A stretch of 64,000 bases of DNA, taken from contig JBBPUQ010000003.1 in NCBI GenBank assembly GCA_038501195.1, forward strand, positions 1,318,501 to 1,382,500, in the 5' to 3' direction. Position numbers and translations under genes: made by a program. A model generated the notes under the pieces. It was not told the DNA's origin, made no database searches, and saw only the letters and a list, made by a program, of their open reading frames with translations. Below, piece after piece: positions 12,653-25,400 of this stretch (position 1 is its first letter; every line of letters starts with the position of its first letter). The stretch comes from Nemania diffusa. Its lineage: Eukaryota; Ascomycota; Sordariomycetes; Xylariales; Xylariaceae.

Positions 12653-13927
12653 AGTGTCGCATACCACGGAATGTGGCATACGCGCTCTCATGCTATTGAT
12701 ACAGCTGACTTGTCTTTCTCAATTGCCCTGCGTCGTTCTGCACCTTTTTTTACCTTAACGCATTAGGGCGGTTGGGTATCATACCGAGTGTCAAAGCCTG
12801 CGGGCTAGATGCACCAATTGCCAAAAGACTTCGCATCAATAATATCGATAAATAATGCTAGCGGCCTATGGCTGGGGGCGAAGAAGAGCGGAGATTCCGG
12901 TCCTTTTCGGAAGCACTGGCTCTATTAGTCCGAGAATATATGTATTGAGTCTATTTAGCTGCATTTTGACGATGCAACTTCGTGTAGGCTTTCTCAACAG
13001 CGGCTATCATCAGAGGGACCTACATACCTATATAGCCAGCCTCCTCGACGCATAGGTGGTTGATGTTGTGTATTATAACTGACAGTTGTCAACAGGCGAG
13101 GGAACTCTCCATACCCCTTAGGTCCCCTGCATGTGCCTAGGTAGTTACGCAGTAGGTAAGAAATTGATTGACGCCTCATGCATAGTAGGATCTACTTATA
13201 GGTAGGCGTACCTATAAGCCAGTAACCCATTTGAGCCTCACGCTCTTTGCTTTTATGTCTTCATTTGATGTTTTGCACCTTGGGTCACCTTGACGTTACT
13301 ATCCTTTTCTAGAACGGGGCTGTAGTCTCGATACTAATGATTTAAGAGGGATATTCTAGGTAGACAGATGGCTCGCAGGCTGAAGGATTTAGTATGCCCG
13401 TTGATCCCGCAAGGGCACAAGCGCTAAGCCGGATCTCGCTACCGAAGGCGTTGATGTCGCCGCAGTGTTGCATTAGGTGTCTTGTACTTACGCCTGAGCT
13501 GCAACCAGCAGAGCTCGCAGTCCCCTATTCGCTGTTGACTGAATACCTAGCTGAGGGGGCCGCCAACCCACGAACACGAGCGGCGGTGCTTCCAAGTTCC
13601 CTCTGATGCGGGCAGAGAACCATCCTCCCTCAACCGCCCCGGTCTTGACAGTCTTCATCCACTTGACTGCAACAACAGCAAATTACCTGCAAACACCTCA
13701 CGTTGCCAAGACTTCTCCATCTGTCTCCGGCATGTATAGCTGTACCCAAAAAGGGCCAGGCACAATACATAGGTACGACGCGACGTTAGGGAATCGTCCA
13801 TCATCCGTATCTGGTTAATCTTCCCGTCCCTCAGCTCTGACGTTCTCCACAATCACAGCGATTGTCATTAAATCGCTGGAATTGGTCCCGAGGGTCCAGG
13901 TAGTTGTCTATGCGTACTTAGTCAATC
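12653..13927. other. Intergenic region upstream of the caspase-like fusion gene
   Basis: 1.27 kb between two plus-strand genes, with TAGGTA-type words at 13020-13215. Frames such as 13394-13606 and 13606-13818 have no recognisable content. It should carry the promoter of the 13928 gene. Confidence 0.55.
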
Positions 13928-16900
13928 ATGACCGACTTCAACGTACCTTTCGTGACCATCAGATCAAGACAACCATCAGACGATAATGGTTTTAGCAGCG
14001 GCGATTCTGCGGTAAGATGTGACCCACAGGACAGGACTTGGCCTCATGGGAGAATGCCACCTTTATCTAATAGTAACCTCTATGGCTCTATAGTATGGCT
14101 CCAGTTTGGGAGATTCGAAACCGCCCTCCGCAACGCACGATACCAGTCGGGTGAATTATCACGTAAAGCGCCTGCCCGACTTTGCAAAGGCCTTAGAAGA
14201 CGTATGTTTGTTCCCTTCATCCCCTTGCACTCGTGATAAGTGACCCTACGTGGGCCCAGTTGACTGACCGAGCGTCCTCAGTCAGCTGCCCGCGCATTTC
14301 CCAATCGCGGGAGCTCGCAGCGTTACAGAAAAGTATACGTCCTTCTCCTTCATTGGGATGAAGATGACTTATTCGTGCTCCCCGAGCTTGAGGACTTGGA
14401 GACATGCTTTCAGCAAGATTACAACTTCGAGACTGAGAGGTTCACCATCCCTTCGAGCAATGCGCATCTAGATTTGATGTTGAAGATCGGGGCTATGATA
14501 AAGGATCATGAGTCCACCGATACCTTGTTAGTTATATACTATGGCGGGCATGCGAGAATAGATGACGCAAGGCAGAGTACTTGGTGCGCATCACGGAGTT
14601 CGGATTCGCCATGGTTACAGTAAGTCATATCATTGCTATATTTTATAGATCCTAGCGCCTATTCATGAGAACTCCTACCATGATCGCGAACGAATACTGA
14701 CGACAAGAATAAGATGGTCTGCGATCCAAACCTTGCTTGAAAGGTCACTCTCGGATGCTCTCATATTGTTAGACTGCTGCGCCGGTGCCGCGAGCGCTGC
14801 ATTTCCTACTGGTAATAGTATAACCGAGACAATCTCGGCCTCGAGCTGGGACGCAATTGCTCCTGATCCCGGACGATATTCCTTTACGTCTACGCTGCTC
14901 GAAGTCCTCCAAGAATGGAAGAGAAAGACGTATTCAGTAGCTATGCTACATGCTGAAATCCTAGCACGTCTGAAGCACCCCCGACCCGAAAGGCACAATG
15001 GAAACCGCTTCGAAGCAAGAACTACGCCCGTGCACTTCATGATGACCGCAAATCACAAAGCCCCAAGCGTCGAGCTATGTAGGATTGCCGACGACTTTTT
15101 ACCACCTTCGCTTCCTTCTGGCTCTATCTCGGGGCGTAACTCTTTCGTTGAAGGTCGCGCTACCGCTGAAGATATCGTTGGTTCCGAACCAACCGAGAAT
15201 GTCCCTCATGTCATGATCTCTCTTGCACTCGAAGAAGACCAAAAGCTCAATGTCGACGACTGGGAGCGTTGGCTTGTATCCATCCCCGCTCTGGCCAAAT
15301 ATGTTCGAGTCCAGGGAGTTTTCAAGAGTCATTCGACCCTTCTTTTATTATCATTGCCTGTCATGGTTTGGGATATGCTGCCGGATCACCCAGCCTGTAA
15401 CTTTATAGCTTTCATCCGATCTAATAATCTTGCTACACAAAAACAAGGGCAGGGACAATTGAAAACTCCCACAGCTCAGATACCGGGCGTCGAATTGGAA
15501 TCTGATCGGGATTCTATCTACTCGGGAACTACCACGGTTACAGCAGATCACCTAGATCCGTCTATAAATACAAGCTGGCCCAAGATAGATCCTAGCTACG
15601 AGGAAAAGGACAAGATCCAACCTAAATGGCAAGAAATTCAAGTCAATGCTCTGCCGGCAACGCGGCCCCTCTCGGAGAGCAGTATCCAAAACCCAGCACC
15701 TCAATCATCTACGAGAGGGAATTCAGGTCCCCTTACTAATGCGCCGAGGAAAGCGTCAAACGTCTCTTTTGCTCCACAACCTGACCCAGTACTATCGCCT
15801 CGAGCAGCCTCCAAAACAAACGAACGACCTCGGACTCGGCCAGTTCTTCCTACTCCTGCCGAGAATAGGTTGGAGGAATATTTTATTAATAATAATCCGA
15901 AACCAACGGTAGCTGTGAAGGAATTTCTGGCGTCGAGTCTAAATCTAGAGACGGCATATATAGATGTAAGTAGTCTCTCGCTTCCTGCAGTAAACCATCA
16001 AGTGCTTACAATCCTACTTAGACTTGGTTCCGCCATCGCCGCGAGCAGCAGGAGGTGTCCGACAAACTGCGAAGTTTGTCAATGGGCGACCAGAATCAAA
16101 ACTCACCCCCAAAGGACGGCGCCCGGATGGTCCTACCAGGTCATCTCAACAAATTACTCGAGATATTTCCTACTGGCCAAATTGTGGTAATCGACCTGCG
16201 CCCGAACATCGACTACCATCGGTCGCATATCCACGGCGCAATCAACTTTAGGGCTCCTGCGTCCTTCGTCTCGCGGGCGTCGATGGAGATGATTGAGAAA
16301 GCACTGACGGACGAAGCTAGCCGCAGCTCCTTTGACAAGTGGTATACGAGCAAATGCGTCGTCTTCTACGACAAAGTTGTCGAATACCCTTGGGAAGCTC
16401 CCGTGGCCGAGGCGTTCTTCCATAAGTTCAAGAGCAAGCACTGGCCTGGACAGTGCTTCGTTCTCAAGGGTCACTACCGCGAGTTCTCACAGTCCTTCGA
16501 CAAGTACATTGTTGGGGTCAACACCACAGAAAAAGCGACTGAATACTTGGCCAGTCTGCAAAATGTATCGTGGGAGAAAAACGTAAGTATTTCTATCGAA
16601 CCTCTTGCTTTAGAATGCAGAGAAGGGAGATTTTTGCCTTCGTATCTTGAAGATCAGTAATACTAATATTGTTTTTCCGCCATTAGAAAGACGATCATCA
16701 ACGTTATGATGACTGGCTCAAACTCCTCGATGACGAAGACAGGGTCCACACGACAGAGCTTCAACCGGCCATAAAGTCAGAGCGGTTACAAGTCACGGAA
16801 AGCCAGCAACAGACGCTGGAGTACGAATTTAAATGCGCATTTCCGAATCTACACCGACAGGCACAGAACCGCCCACCCGATGACAATTGGTCCGTGAAAG

Positions 16901-17403
16901 CCCCGATGGTTGCATATCTCGAGAGCGGTCTCGCCAAAATGCAGCACGAGGCTGGGCTAACACGCCATTCCACATTCCCGTTGTCTGTCGAGGGAATGCA
17001 CGGCATCAGCAGCAGCGGCGGCGTCCGAGGATCGACTAGTGGCCCGCCACAATACACGCGGTACCCCGATGAGGCGAATGACGCTGGGGGCAAGGATTAT
17101 GCGCGTAAAGAAGCCGAGGACTACCACTATCAGAAGAAGCACCATCTGGATGTCTGGCAGGGCGCCGGGCCTTCGCTACACAAGTCCACGTCTTCATCAA
17201 CATTGAAGGGCAAATCATCTCATGAGCCGAGCCCTGGAAATCTCTCGCCCCCGGCTTCCACAACTATGGGCGCAGGGACAGCCCCGACTTCGAGAACGGG
17301 CTCGATGCCTCCTCCTAGACAGATCCCCCCGTCCACCGGCGGCAAGAGCATATTTGCACGGATCATCCGGAGCGGAAAGCCGGATCCGCCCTCATCTCGG
17401 TAA
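13928..17403 (+). CDS. Caspase-like (C14) / homeodomain-like / rhodanese fusion protein
   Basis: Six-exon model, 1019 residues: 13928-14011, 14094-14201, 14282-14619, 14714-15965, 16022-16582, 16687-17403; all phases join. Residues about 80-330 are a caspase-like peptidase domain with the His in YYGGHA (His154) and the Cys in ILLDCCAGAA (Cys199 likely catalytic). A conserved block follows at about 342-420 (FKSHSTLLLLSLPVMVWDML), then a disordered linker. Residues about 545-605 look like a homeodomain: LEEYF, then KEFLASSLNLE, then, directly across the 56-nt intron, TWFRHRREQQ. This is the WF-x-N-RR helix with Asn51 changed to His. Residues about 630-755 are a rhodanese fold (VVIDLRPNIDYHRSHIHGAI), but the active-site loop after VVFYD has no Cys, so sulfurtransferase or phosphatase activity is unlikely. 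A disordered tail follows. The caspase part belongs to a fungal family I recognise; the three-part fusion is not one I know. Exon 1 is the least certain part. Confidence 0.8.
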
Positions 17404-19040
17404 ACCTAGATGGTATTGCCCCCATTCGTTCTCTTTTGTCTTGAGAGATTAAAAAAGACAGATGGCAGCGACCCCAACGCTAGTTTGCCATGTGAGCCTT
17501 GCATCACTGACGAACTTAGCCAACGTGGTAAATCATCTCAGTAAGATGAGTTATGCCATTCCCACGAGCTAATACATAAACGCTCCACTCACACTTCCGG
17601 CTCACATGCGTAATCCGCGTCTAAGAATGTATGTTTAGATGGAGCAAGCTGCTTCAACTATGAACCCCAGAGACGGGACTAGGAGAAGGTTAAGTTGAGA
17701 GTAGGAAGAGCCCCAGCAACCAGAACTTCAGTCCCCCCTAGGGAAAAGATTTACCCTGACACGTCAGCTGGGAAACCCTAGAACACGACAGAGAGTTAAA
17801 GGAAAGAGAATCCCAGACAACTGTATTCATGCATTAAAAGAACGGAATTTTCAAGTATCATGGCCAGATGCGCATACATACAGGCAGTACACGCACGCCT
17901 CACTCGCACATACGCGGGTTTTATCTTGTTTAGCACAGCATAACGGGGATTGGGAGGGAACTAAAATGATTGTAGACCACATAGAAGATGAGATTACGAA
18001 TGAACGAGATGATTGATTGATTGAATAAACAAATGATAATCGAGGTTCCTATTTCTACTTAGTTGTGCAAATCACTAATCTAGTAGCCCTGCCTACATAA
18101 TCCGTCTCATTCCATCTCAACTTCACGATAAGTGACAATCTTTGAGAAATAGTAATCCGACAGATATCGAAAAGATGATCTATCCTATCTCATCACCCTG
18201 AATCTTGACGGCCAATATACGGCGGAGGTCAATAAATCCAGCTTGACGATGCCGCCATCGCCGCTTCCCCGGCTGTAGGAAACGCACATGACTTTCGACT
18301 CGGGCACGGATAATTTCTCGGCGCTCACGTCACTCGGCCAGCCATCCAGTGCCGAGAAAACTAGGAGTGGCAGACAGTCACTAATACTCAACGAACTCAA
18401 CGATAGTGTCACAACCTCGCGCCGCTTCTGACCAACTAGTGTGAGCAACAAAGTTAAGACTCCCTAAAAAGCGTGATAGTAACCTTAGCTCCATGAGAAC
18501 AGGGCCACTGTTCTCGGCGAGGCGGTTACAGTGATTGGATATCTCCAACTTTAGGACTGTGATTAGTTAGGAACCTTTTTTTATAATATAATTAGAATGC
18601 TTCGTAACCATAGATCGTGGTCTTGAAACCTGGCCTCCTGTCACCCCCGCTCCTCCTCGCGTTACGTAATGTATACCGTTAAGCATCTCGCTATTCGGGT
18701 CGTTGGAAAGTAAGAATTTATAGCCTAGGGGAGTCAATACCCAGATGGGTCAATGCAAGTCTACACATACATATACAACTCTATAATAACCTACCGACGG
18801 TATAAAAAAAGAGAAGGGATAACACTATTATTAGTATGAACTCTGCTCATGTACTAAAGATGAAAGCTTAAGTCCTGATATGTTCATAGCTAGGTGTCTA
18901 TGTTATAGTCTACATATATCAGGACACTAGGAGCAGCAGAGCCCTAGCGGTATATACAATCCGCATCGTCACATTTGAATATCTGACTGCATATTTACAA
19001 ACTTCCTCGTTATACGTCCGGTCCTTAGTTAGCGCCAAGT
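17404..19040. other. Convergent intergenic region
   Basis: 1.6 kb between the 3' ends of the fusion gene (plus) and the Zn2Cys6 gene (minus). It should hold both 3' UTRs. The 88-codon minus-strand frame at 18185-18451 resembles nothing known. AT-rich and otherwise featureless. Confidence 0.6.
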
Positions 19041-22000
19041 CTATCCAACATCAGGCAAGTCTCCCCTGCCATCCGCATTTAGATTCCCTTCGCCTGACGC
19101 GCGTGCCCCAGCCGACGTGCCCACGCCCAGGTTCGCACCAAGCGTGCTCCAGTCCAGGGCTAAAGCGCCCGGATATACATACTCGGCCGGAACGTCAATG
19201 TCATCGCTATCGCCACTCGGAGCGGCGCTGGCTCCCTCCCCAGCCATCGCGCTGACGCACAGGCCGCCGAGCTCCCAGCTGCCCATGCCGCCCTCTGATA
19301 CCTTTGTCTGCGACGCTTCGCGGCCTGCGGTCCTGAACGGTTTCGGACCGCTTTTCCCTAGGATGCTCGATGAAATGGCAACGCCAATACGACTGTGAGA
19401 GTTATCCATCGCCACCTTTTTGGAGCTCGAACGCTCCGAATTTGGGTTTACATTAGTCATGGGGGTTTCGGTGTTGTAATTGTTAGAAGTCGCAGGGGGG
19501 TCGGAGCGGATGGGGAGGTAGGGAAATGGCATGCTGGGCGCATCCGACGGACCCGGGTCGGCGCGGAGTGACGAGCTTGGCGAGGGAGCTGTGGTCCGCT
19601 GCCGTTTGTGCCCGTGGTCGTTAGACCCGCTACCACTTGCAATAGACGACAGGCCCGAATTATGTGCCGGATTAGCCCATGATGTGGACGAAACAGGGAC
19701 GCCGCGAGACCTAGTCCTCCCAACTGGCAGACCAGGCAGTGGGGGCTGCGCCTCTGAATGCCGAGACATCCTAGTCCTGGCTAACAGGGGGACATTATGG
19801 GATATTGTGTTGTTCAGGTGCAGGCTCAGCCGCGTGACTCGAGGCAGCTGGACGATATTCTGAACACCGTTCCGCTCGATGTCGAGAAGTGCTTGGCGTA
19901 AAAATGAACGGGTGATAGAATGGGTGCGCCCAACGGCTTCCATGGCAGAGAGAATGAAGTCGAGGTTGTCAACGTTTGTTGGTGTACGGTTCTCTTTACA
20001 GAAGTACATGTAGACGGACGCAGCGCAGAATAAAGACAGTGCGGCTAGCGGTGTTCTCTATAACGAGGATAGTGAGAAGTCTATTTCAACGAATACTAGG
20101 TAGGGTTATTGAGTGTTGACTTACTGTGCCAGGACTCAAGTGGCTTGTAATTTTCATAATATTGACAATCTCCTGCGCAGCAGCGCTGAGGCGATCCTGG
20201 CTGATTCGCTTTGCGAATTCGGATAGGTTGTGGGTTTCAATTCTCTCAAGGGCAGCGTGGTGGAGGCAGATGATCGACGCATGAAGATTCAGATTCATGT
20301 TGACAGCTGTCGGCTCACGGTAGTTCTCGGGTAGTCTGAGAGACTCTGGAAGAAACATAAACGCGTTCGAGAGAGTGTTGTCAATGTCGCGATGGCGCTT
20401 CCAGTATTCCCCATATTCGTAGTTCTCGGGGTTGTCGGTTTGTTTCGGTAGATGGGCGTGCTTCAAGATGATGTTGAATAGGTGACACGCTACCACGCTC
20501 CCGGCAAATGACGAGTAAGAGTGGTCTCCTTTGAAAATGTCGTGAATACTGCACGTTGTCATAGCTTCTCCACTGTGGAAAGCAGCTTCGGTCTACCCAT
20601 TAAAGATCAGCTTCAAAGCATGGACTCTATCAAATCATCATCGGACCCGTGCTTTGATGACGTTGAGCGCTGCATCTTTAGTGAACTTTGAAGGAATGAT
20701 AGTTAAAATTTACTTACGGCAGGGAGATGAGTTGTGACCTGGTACTAGTCAGCCCTTTTCTATGCCCCTTACATTCAGCTACATATAACTTACCTGTGCT
20801 GGGTCTATCAGATGTGGCCAACCTGTAGAGATAGAGCAGTGACTGTCAATGCAGAATATCCCCCAAAAGACGCGGCGCCGCTCTTCGAGTTCAGCCCAAT
20901 CCTGAGGGGGAGCTAGAGTAGGACTCGATTCGTCAGGAGGTGAGTCTAGATGATGAAGACCCATCATTGCAGAAAGCCGTACTGCGCGAGCACAGCTCAT
21001 TGCTGCTCGAGTGAACATCACTATTGTGGGAAGGGTAATAACATGTTAGTCGTCTATAGCCTTATTTTAGAATTTTTGATAGTAGCAAGAGTAATCTGCC
21101 ACGTCACACTCTCTTGAACGATAGTAAAGACTTTGAAAGAGGGAAACAAAGTGAGTCAAGGCCAACATACTTGATTTAGCTTCATCTGTAGCAATAATAC
21201 ACCAAGTTTGAGCATGTGCTACAGTGATGAAATGTTCGCCATTCCCCTTTTGTAGTTAGCAATAGCTCTAAGTTTAGTACTATTAAGCCATGTCAAGGGG
21301 ATAAAAGTCATTATGCCTACCTTCATCTCATCTATATCTACATACTGACGAGCACGGCGATAGAAAACTTCAGCATGATGGGTTAGCAAGTAATGTCTCT
21401 TCTAAAGGAGCCAGGTGGAAATTGCGAGTACTCGGAGCTTATAAAATATAATTGAAGCTGGAATATGAGAATTTCGTGCCGCGTATTGGCTCGAGAGAAA
21501 GAAGATATCTCTTGATATGACCTACCATCGTGATAAGCATGGTACTTTGAGTCGTTGTTGGAAGCAAGGGCCCATATTGCATATTGCAGACACATAGGTG
21601 GCTTCATATGGGGGGCAGAGTAGAAGGACTGCAGATAACGACTTGGGTGAACAATAGGGGCGAACTGTTGCTGCCGCTGAAAGAAGAGCCGGTTTCTATC
21701 TGTACTTAGTAGTACTGCCATAGACTTGTCCATCTAGACTACTCACAGGTCTTCCATTATCTCAAACGGGGGTAGCGCCTCGAATACACCCCCAAGGTCT
21801 ATCAATTCCCCATTGAAAGGATTACTGCTGAAGTCACCCAGGGGCTGCGCGGATGTGCTCCCTGTGAAATCTGTGGGATTCTCATTGCCGAAAGTAAACG
21901 TAGAGCCGTCCAAAGAGATATCCGGCACGTCATAGCCATAGTCAATACCTTCGAAGAGGACATCCTCGGTCGTAGGTGTCTCATAGGCATCAATATTGAT

Positions 22001-22441
22001 AACATCAGAAGTGAGCTCTTCAGCATCAGGGGCCACGCCGACACCAGCAGCGGGCAGCGTCCCGTCCCGAGTTTGTCTCAGAAGGTCTTCGACTTGTGCT
22101 ACATTTCTTTCAGCTGCGAACTCGAAAGGCATAGTCTGAGAGTCGTGGGGTAATTACCTAAGCGTTCCTCGAGCTCTTTTACATTTTTCCGCTTAAACGC
22201 TGGCTTCCTTCGCGACTCTGGATAGACGCAACGACCATTCACCTTGGCGCAGCGTGTACAAACAGGCTTCACTTTGTCACACCGGAGCTTCCGGCTCCTG
22301 CACGTAACGCAAGACTATGAGCGCCGATTAGAGATACAGTCCGTCCCACGGCTCACGAGGCAACGGTGTGGAATTAATTACCAAGGGTTCGCCGGTTGGG
22401 CCGCCCTCCGCCCCTGCGACAGCGGCCGCATCTTTCGGCAT
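19041..22441 (-). CDS. Zn2Cys6 fungal-specific transcription factor
   Basis: Ten-exon model, 867 residues: 22382-22441, 22158-22314, 21747-22098, 21526-21704, 21321-21367, 21171-21246, 20794-21020, 20718-20738, 20125-20592, 19041-20057; phases agree throughout. Residues about 21-50 form the Zn2Cys6 cluster ([17 protein letters not shown], then CTRC, then a sixth Cys), followed by a basic linker and a coiled coil (KELEERLAQVEDLL). Residues about 280-420 carry the fungal transcription-factor middle homology region: [21 protein letters not shown], and [13 protein letters not shown]. The C-terminal 250 residues are Ser/Pro/Gly-rich, probably activation or regulatory sequence. It resembles regulators of the XlnR/CTF1 type in layout, but I cannot name an orthologue. 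Exon 8 is only 21 nt. The target genes are not evident from the neighbours. Confidence 0.88.
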
Positions 22442-25400
22442 ATTCGGGATCGGGGGTTGGAACTGCACGAGACGGTATCCGCTGATATAATCAAATGTAA
22501 TTCACGAGGTTAACACGTTTACGCTGGGGCACTACAGGCTTTGGCAGGTGATGGTGGTGTGTCATCTACTATCTAGATGCATAACTCTACGAATGAAATG
22601 CGGCTCAGGAGCTACGGAGGCGGATGAATTCCCTTTTCAGCCACACGGGAGATCCGTGGTTCCGGGTTCCGATACTATACCCCAGGTCGTTCATATTATC
22701 CAAGTATAATAGGAATAGTGTTGTTCTGTGCTGATATGGTTGTTGGGAAATAGGTAGAGCATTTTGATATTTTGATATAGAGGACATTGAGTTGTAATTG
22801 TAGTCGATGAAATACTTATCATGATCACGTAAGAACGTGCAATGGGCGACGATACAGCACTGCCAAGTAATTATCTACTTAGTAGAATCTAGGTAGATAC
22901 CGAGTGGGCAATGTGACGGTTTCTACGGACCGACATTACATACCTACTCGATTTTCATGTACACGCACCATCTAGATAGCATTTGGACTAGCGGATGAAG
23001 CAGTGTCCTACGTGCCGGCGTCGGCGGAGCAGTTTTCTGTTCTTGCATTGCATAACTCCATGTTATTATACAAGTACTGTTAGTACAGTAGGCGAGGCCT
23101 TGGGCGTCAATACCTACTTACATTGTGCGCGCGCGTGCTCCTGTGGTTCGTTCTCCTGAGCTGATGCAGGTCCAGACATCTGGGCTCCTCGACTCTTGTC
23201 TTGCATACTGTACATACAGTAGACCCGAGAGAACTGCCTACATACAGTAGGCCCGAGTCAAGGTCGCCAAGTTGTCAAGTCTACAGTACCTCCCTCCATT
23301 ATGTACCGCAAAACGCGTCTTGATGGGCATTAAGGACAATCGTGTGGGCCATCTTGCTACGCAGCACGCAGTAAGTAGACAGTCCTGAGGATTTCCCCCT
23401 GCTTATTTGGTACTACATGCCTACAGTACCGTACCGTCGATGTAGGTACTGTATGCACCTAATCCGGCTGCCCGGTGTCAGCTCTTAGCAGTTGGGTAGT
23501 GTACAGTAGTCTCACAGGCTCCTTGGTCTAGGGCCGTTCTAGATCATCCCAGGGCTTCGATGCAGATTTCGACGGGTTAATACCTCCTGCAGGGGTGCTC
23601 CGTCTGGTGATATAGCGCGCCTGGGGATGCCGCTACACTAGTCAAAGGCCTATCCTGTTTGACGCCATACAACTACCTATCTTAGTGTAGTGCAATCCAT
23701 AGGTGGTGTACGCTATACAGATCGAGAGCAGGGGTTGCTCGAGATCTCGAGCTAATTAACGCAGTTATAGGACGGTACAGGCTGAGTCCTGTCATGCTAC
23801 GTGATCCCCAAACCCACCGATCATATTCAGTCTCTTTTACCGCGGCTGCACCAGATATGACATAGGTGACTGCATGGATTTCATGTACGTTGATGTTATG
23901 GCCATGCATGTGTATGTGGTCAGGTGGCGCAGAGTTTGGAGTTGGCATCTTTGGGACCATGATTCGCCAGGTCAGATTCCCAGGAAGACCAGCTATCGAA
24001 TAGCATTTCTTGCCGGCCTTTAATTTTCAGCAAATCTGACTAAGTGCCGAGTCAGACGTGCCAGAAAGCAGCGCTAGTTGACAGCAGATTTCATGTGATT
24101 TTCTCGCTTGAGGTTTCATCAACCGACGCCATGGGGAAGCAGGCTATAGCTATAGTGCCAAGAGAATATGTCAAAGTCGCCAGGAGGGAAACGCACCATC
24201 GCTAAGAATTTCTATTTCGCGTTGGGATCTGCACTAACTTACCTATATGTGTATGTCATAATCCATATATTATGCCATATTATTTACTTATAAGTAGCTC
24301 CTTGTTATGAGGGCGAACAACGGGGAGACGAAGCTATGCCTAGACTGGTTATTCATGTGGAACTCTGCCGTCAAATTGTCCACCATACCCATGTAGTCTA
24401 CCTACACTACGTAGCAGAATGTTAGCCTTCACTTCAAGATTATAGAGAGATCAACAAATAATTTATTGCAGATAAAGAGCCGATTTCAAACTACAATTAT
24501 CTCTTATAAATTTGCATTGCTTTGTAACTATGGCTGAGTAGGTCCATCTTAAAACCATCAACTACTGCGTAGATAGGTACTTTATTGTAATACTTAGATA
24601 GTGTGAGCAGCGAAGGTACCTGTCTAAAATGTTATGCATAGAAAACATATTAGCGTCCATGGGTTACGTAACAATCGACTACGGCGCTAGTTCAGCTTAT
24701 CTGAACTAGGTAGACTAAGCCCGAGTCGCATCCGACAGACCGGTACTGGCCACTTACATCACTTCACTTACACAACGCGGGTCCAGAAGGGCAAACGAGA
24801 TACCCGGGTACGTTTGACAGAAAATATTTTCGCGCGATTGGGTGGCGTCTGCAGTATGGATCTTATACCTATCTGTCAAACCAAGGCACATACTGCGCAG
24901 ACCTGTTAGCGGCAGCGAAGACATGACTAAGCGCGCACACCGATGTCAACTTGCAACTCAACTCGTTGCCGGAATAGGTCATGTACATGCACATCGTTCG
25001 ATGATGACCATGACGGTGGCAGCGATCAGGGAACCACGATTTCCAGGCTAACTGCGGGATAGCTGGATATATTATAGACTTACCGACTTACCTACCTACC
25101 TATTGTAGAATCCATGTTTCGTCGTCTACACTAGCAGACAAAAGTCCACTGCCTTAGATACGAGTATTAGTCGTATCATGTCGTATGAAGCCTGTAGGCA
25201 AACGAAGTTTAGCCCCAACCGGGGGGGAGGGACTGAGTCGGGGAAAGGCCCTAATTCCCAAGGGCATGCGTATGTAAGTTGCCCAGATGGTATCTAGTCA
25301 GTGAGGGGCTCGTACGAGCCTAGAGAAGAAAAGAAAAATAAGACGTGTACATAAATACTGTGCTACGGAGTAGGGCGCGTAGCGTGGGTAGTGTAGAGAT

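Noticed and set aside
15966..16190. Caspase-like frame ending at 16190 as a separate gene
   Set aside because: The read-through beyond 15965 has no family content, whereas splicing to 16022 completes a homeodomain-like helix and keeps phase 0.
18185..18451. 88-codon minus-strand frame between convergent genes
   Set aside because: No recognisable motif, and it lies where 3' UTRs are expected.
23682..23960. 92-codon minus-strand frame with HIHMHGHN, recalling a multicopper oxidase copper ligand block
   Set aside because: Only a histidine-rich word. No other copper-binding blocks, no extended homology and no supporting exons nearby.
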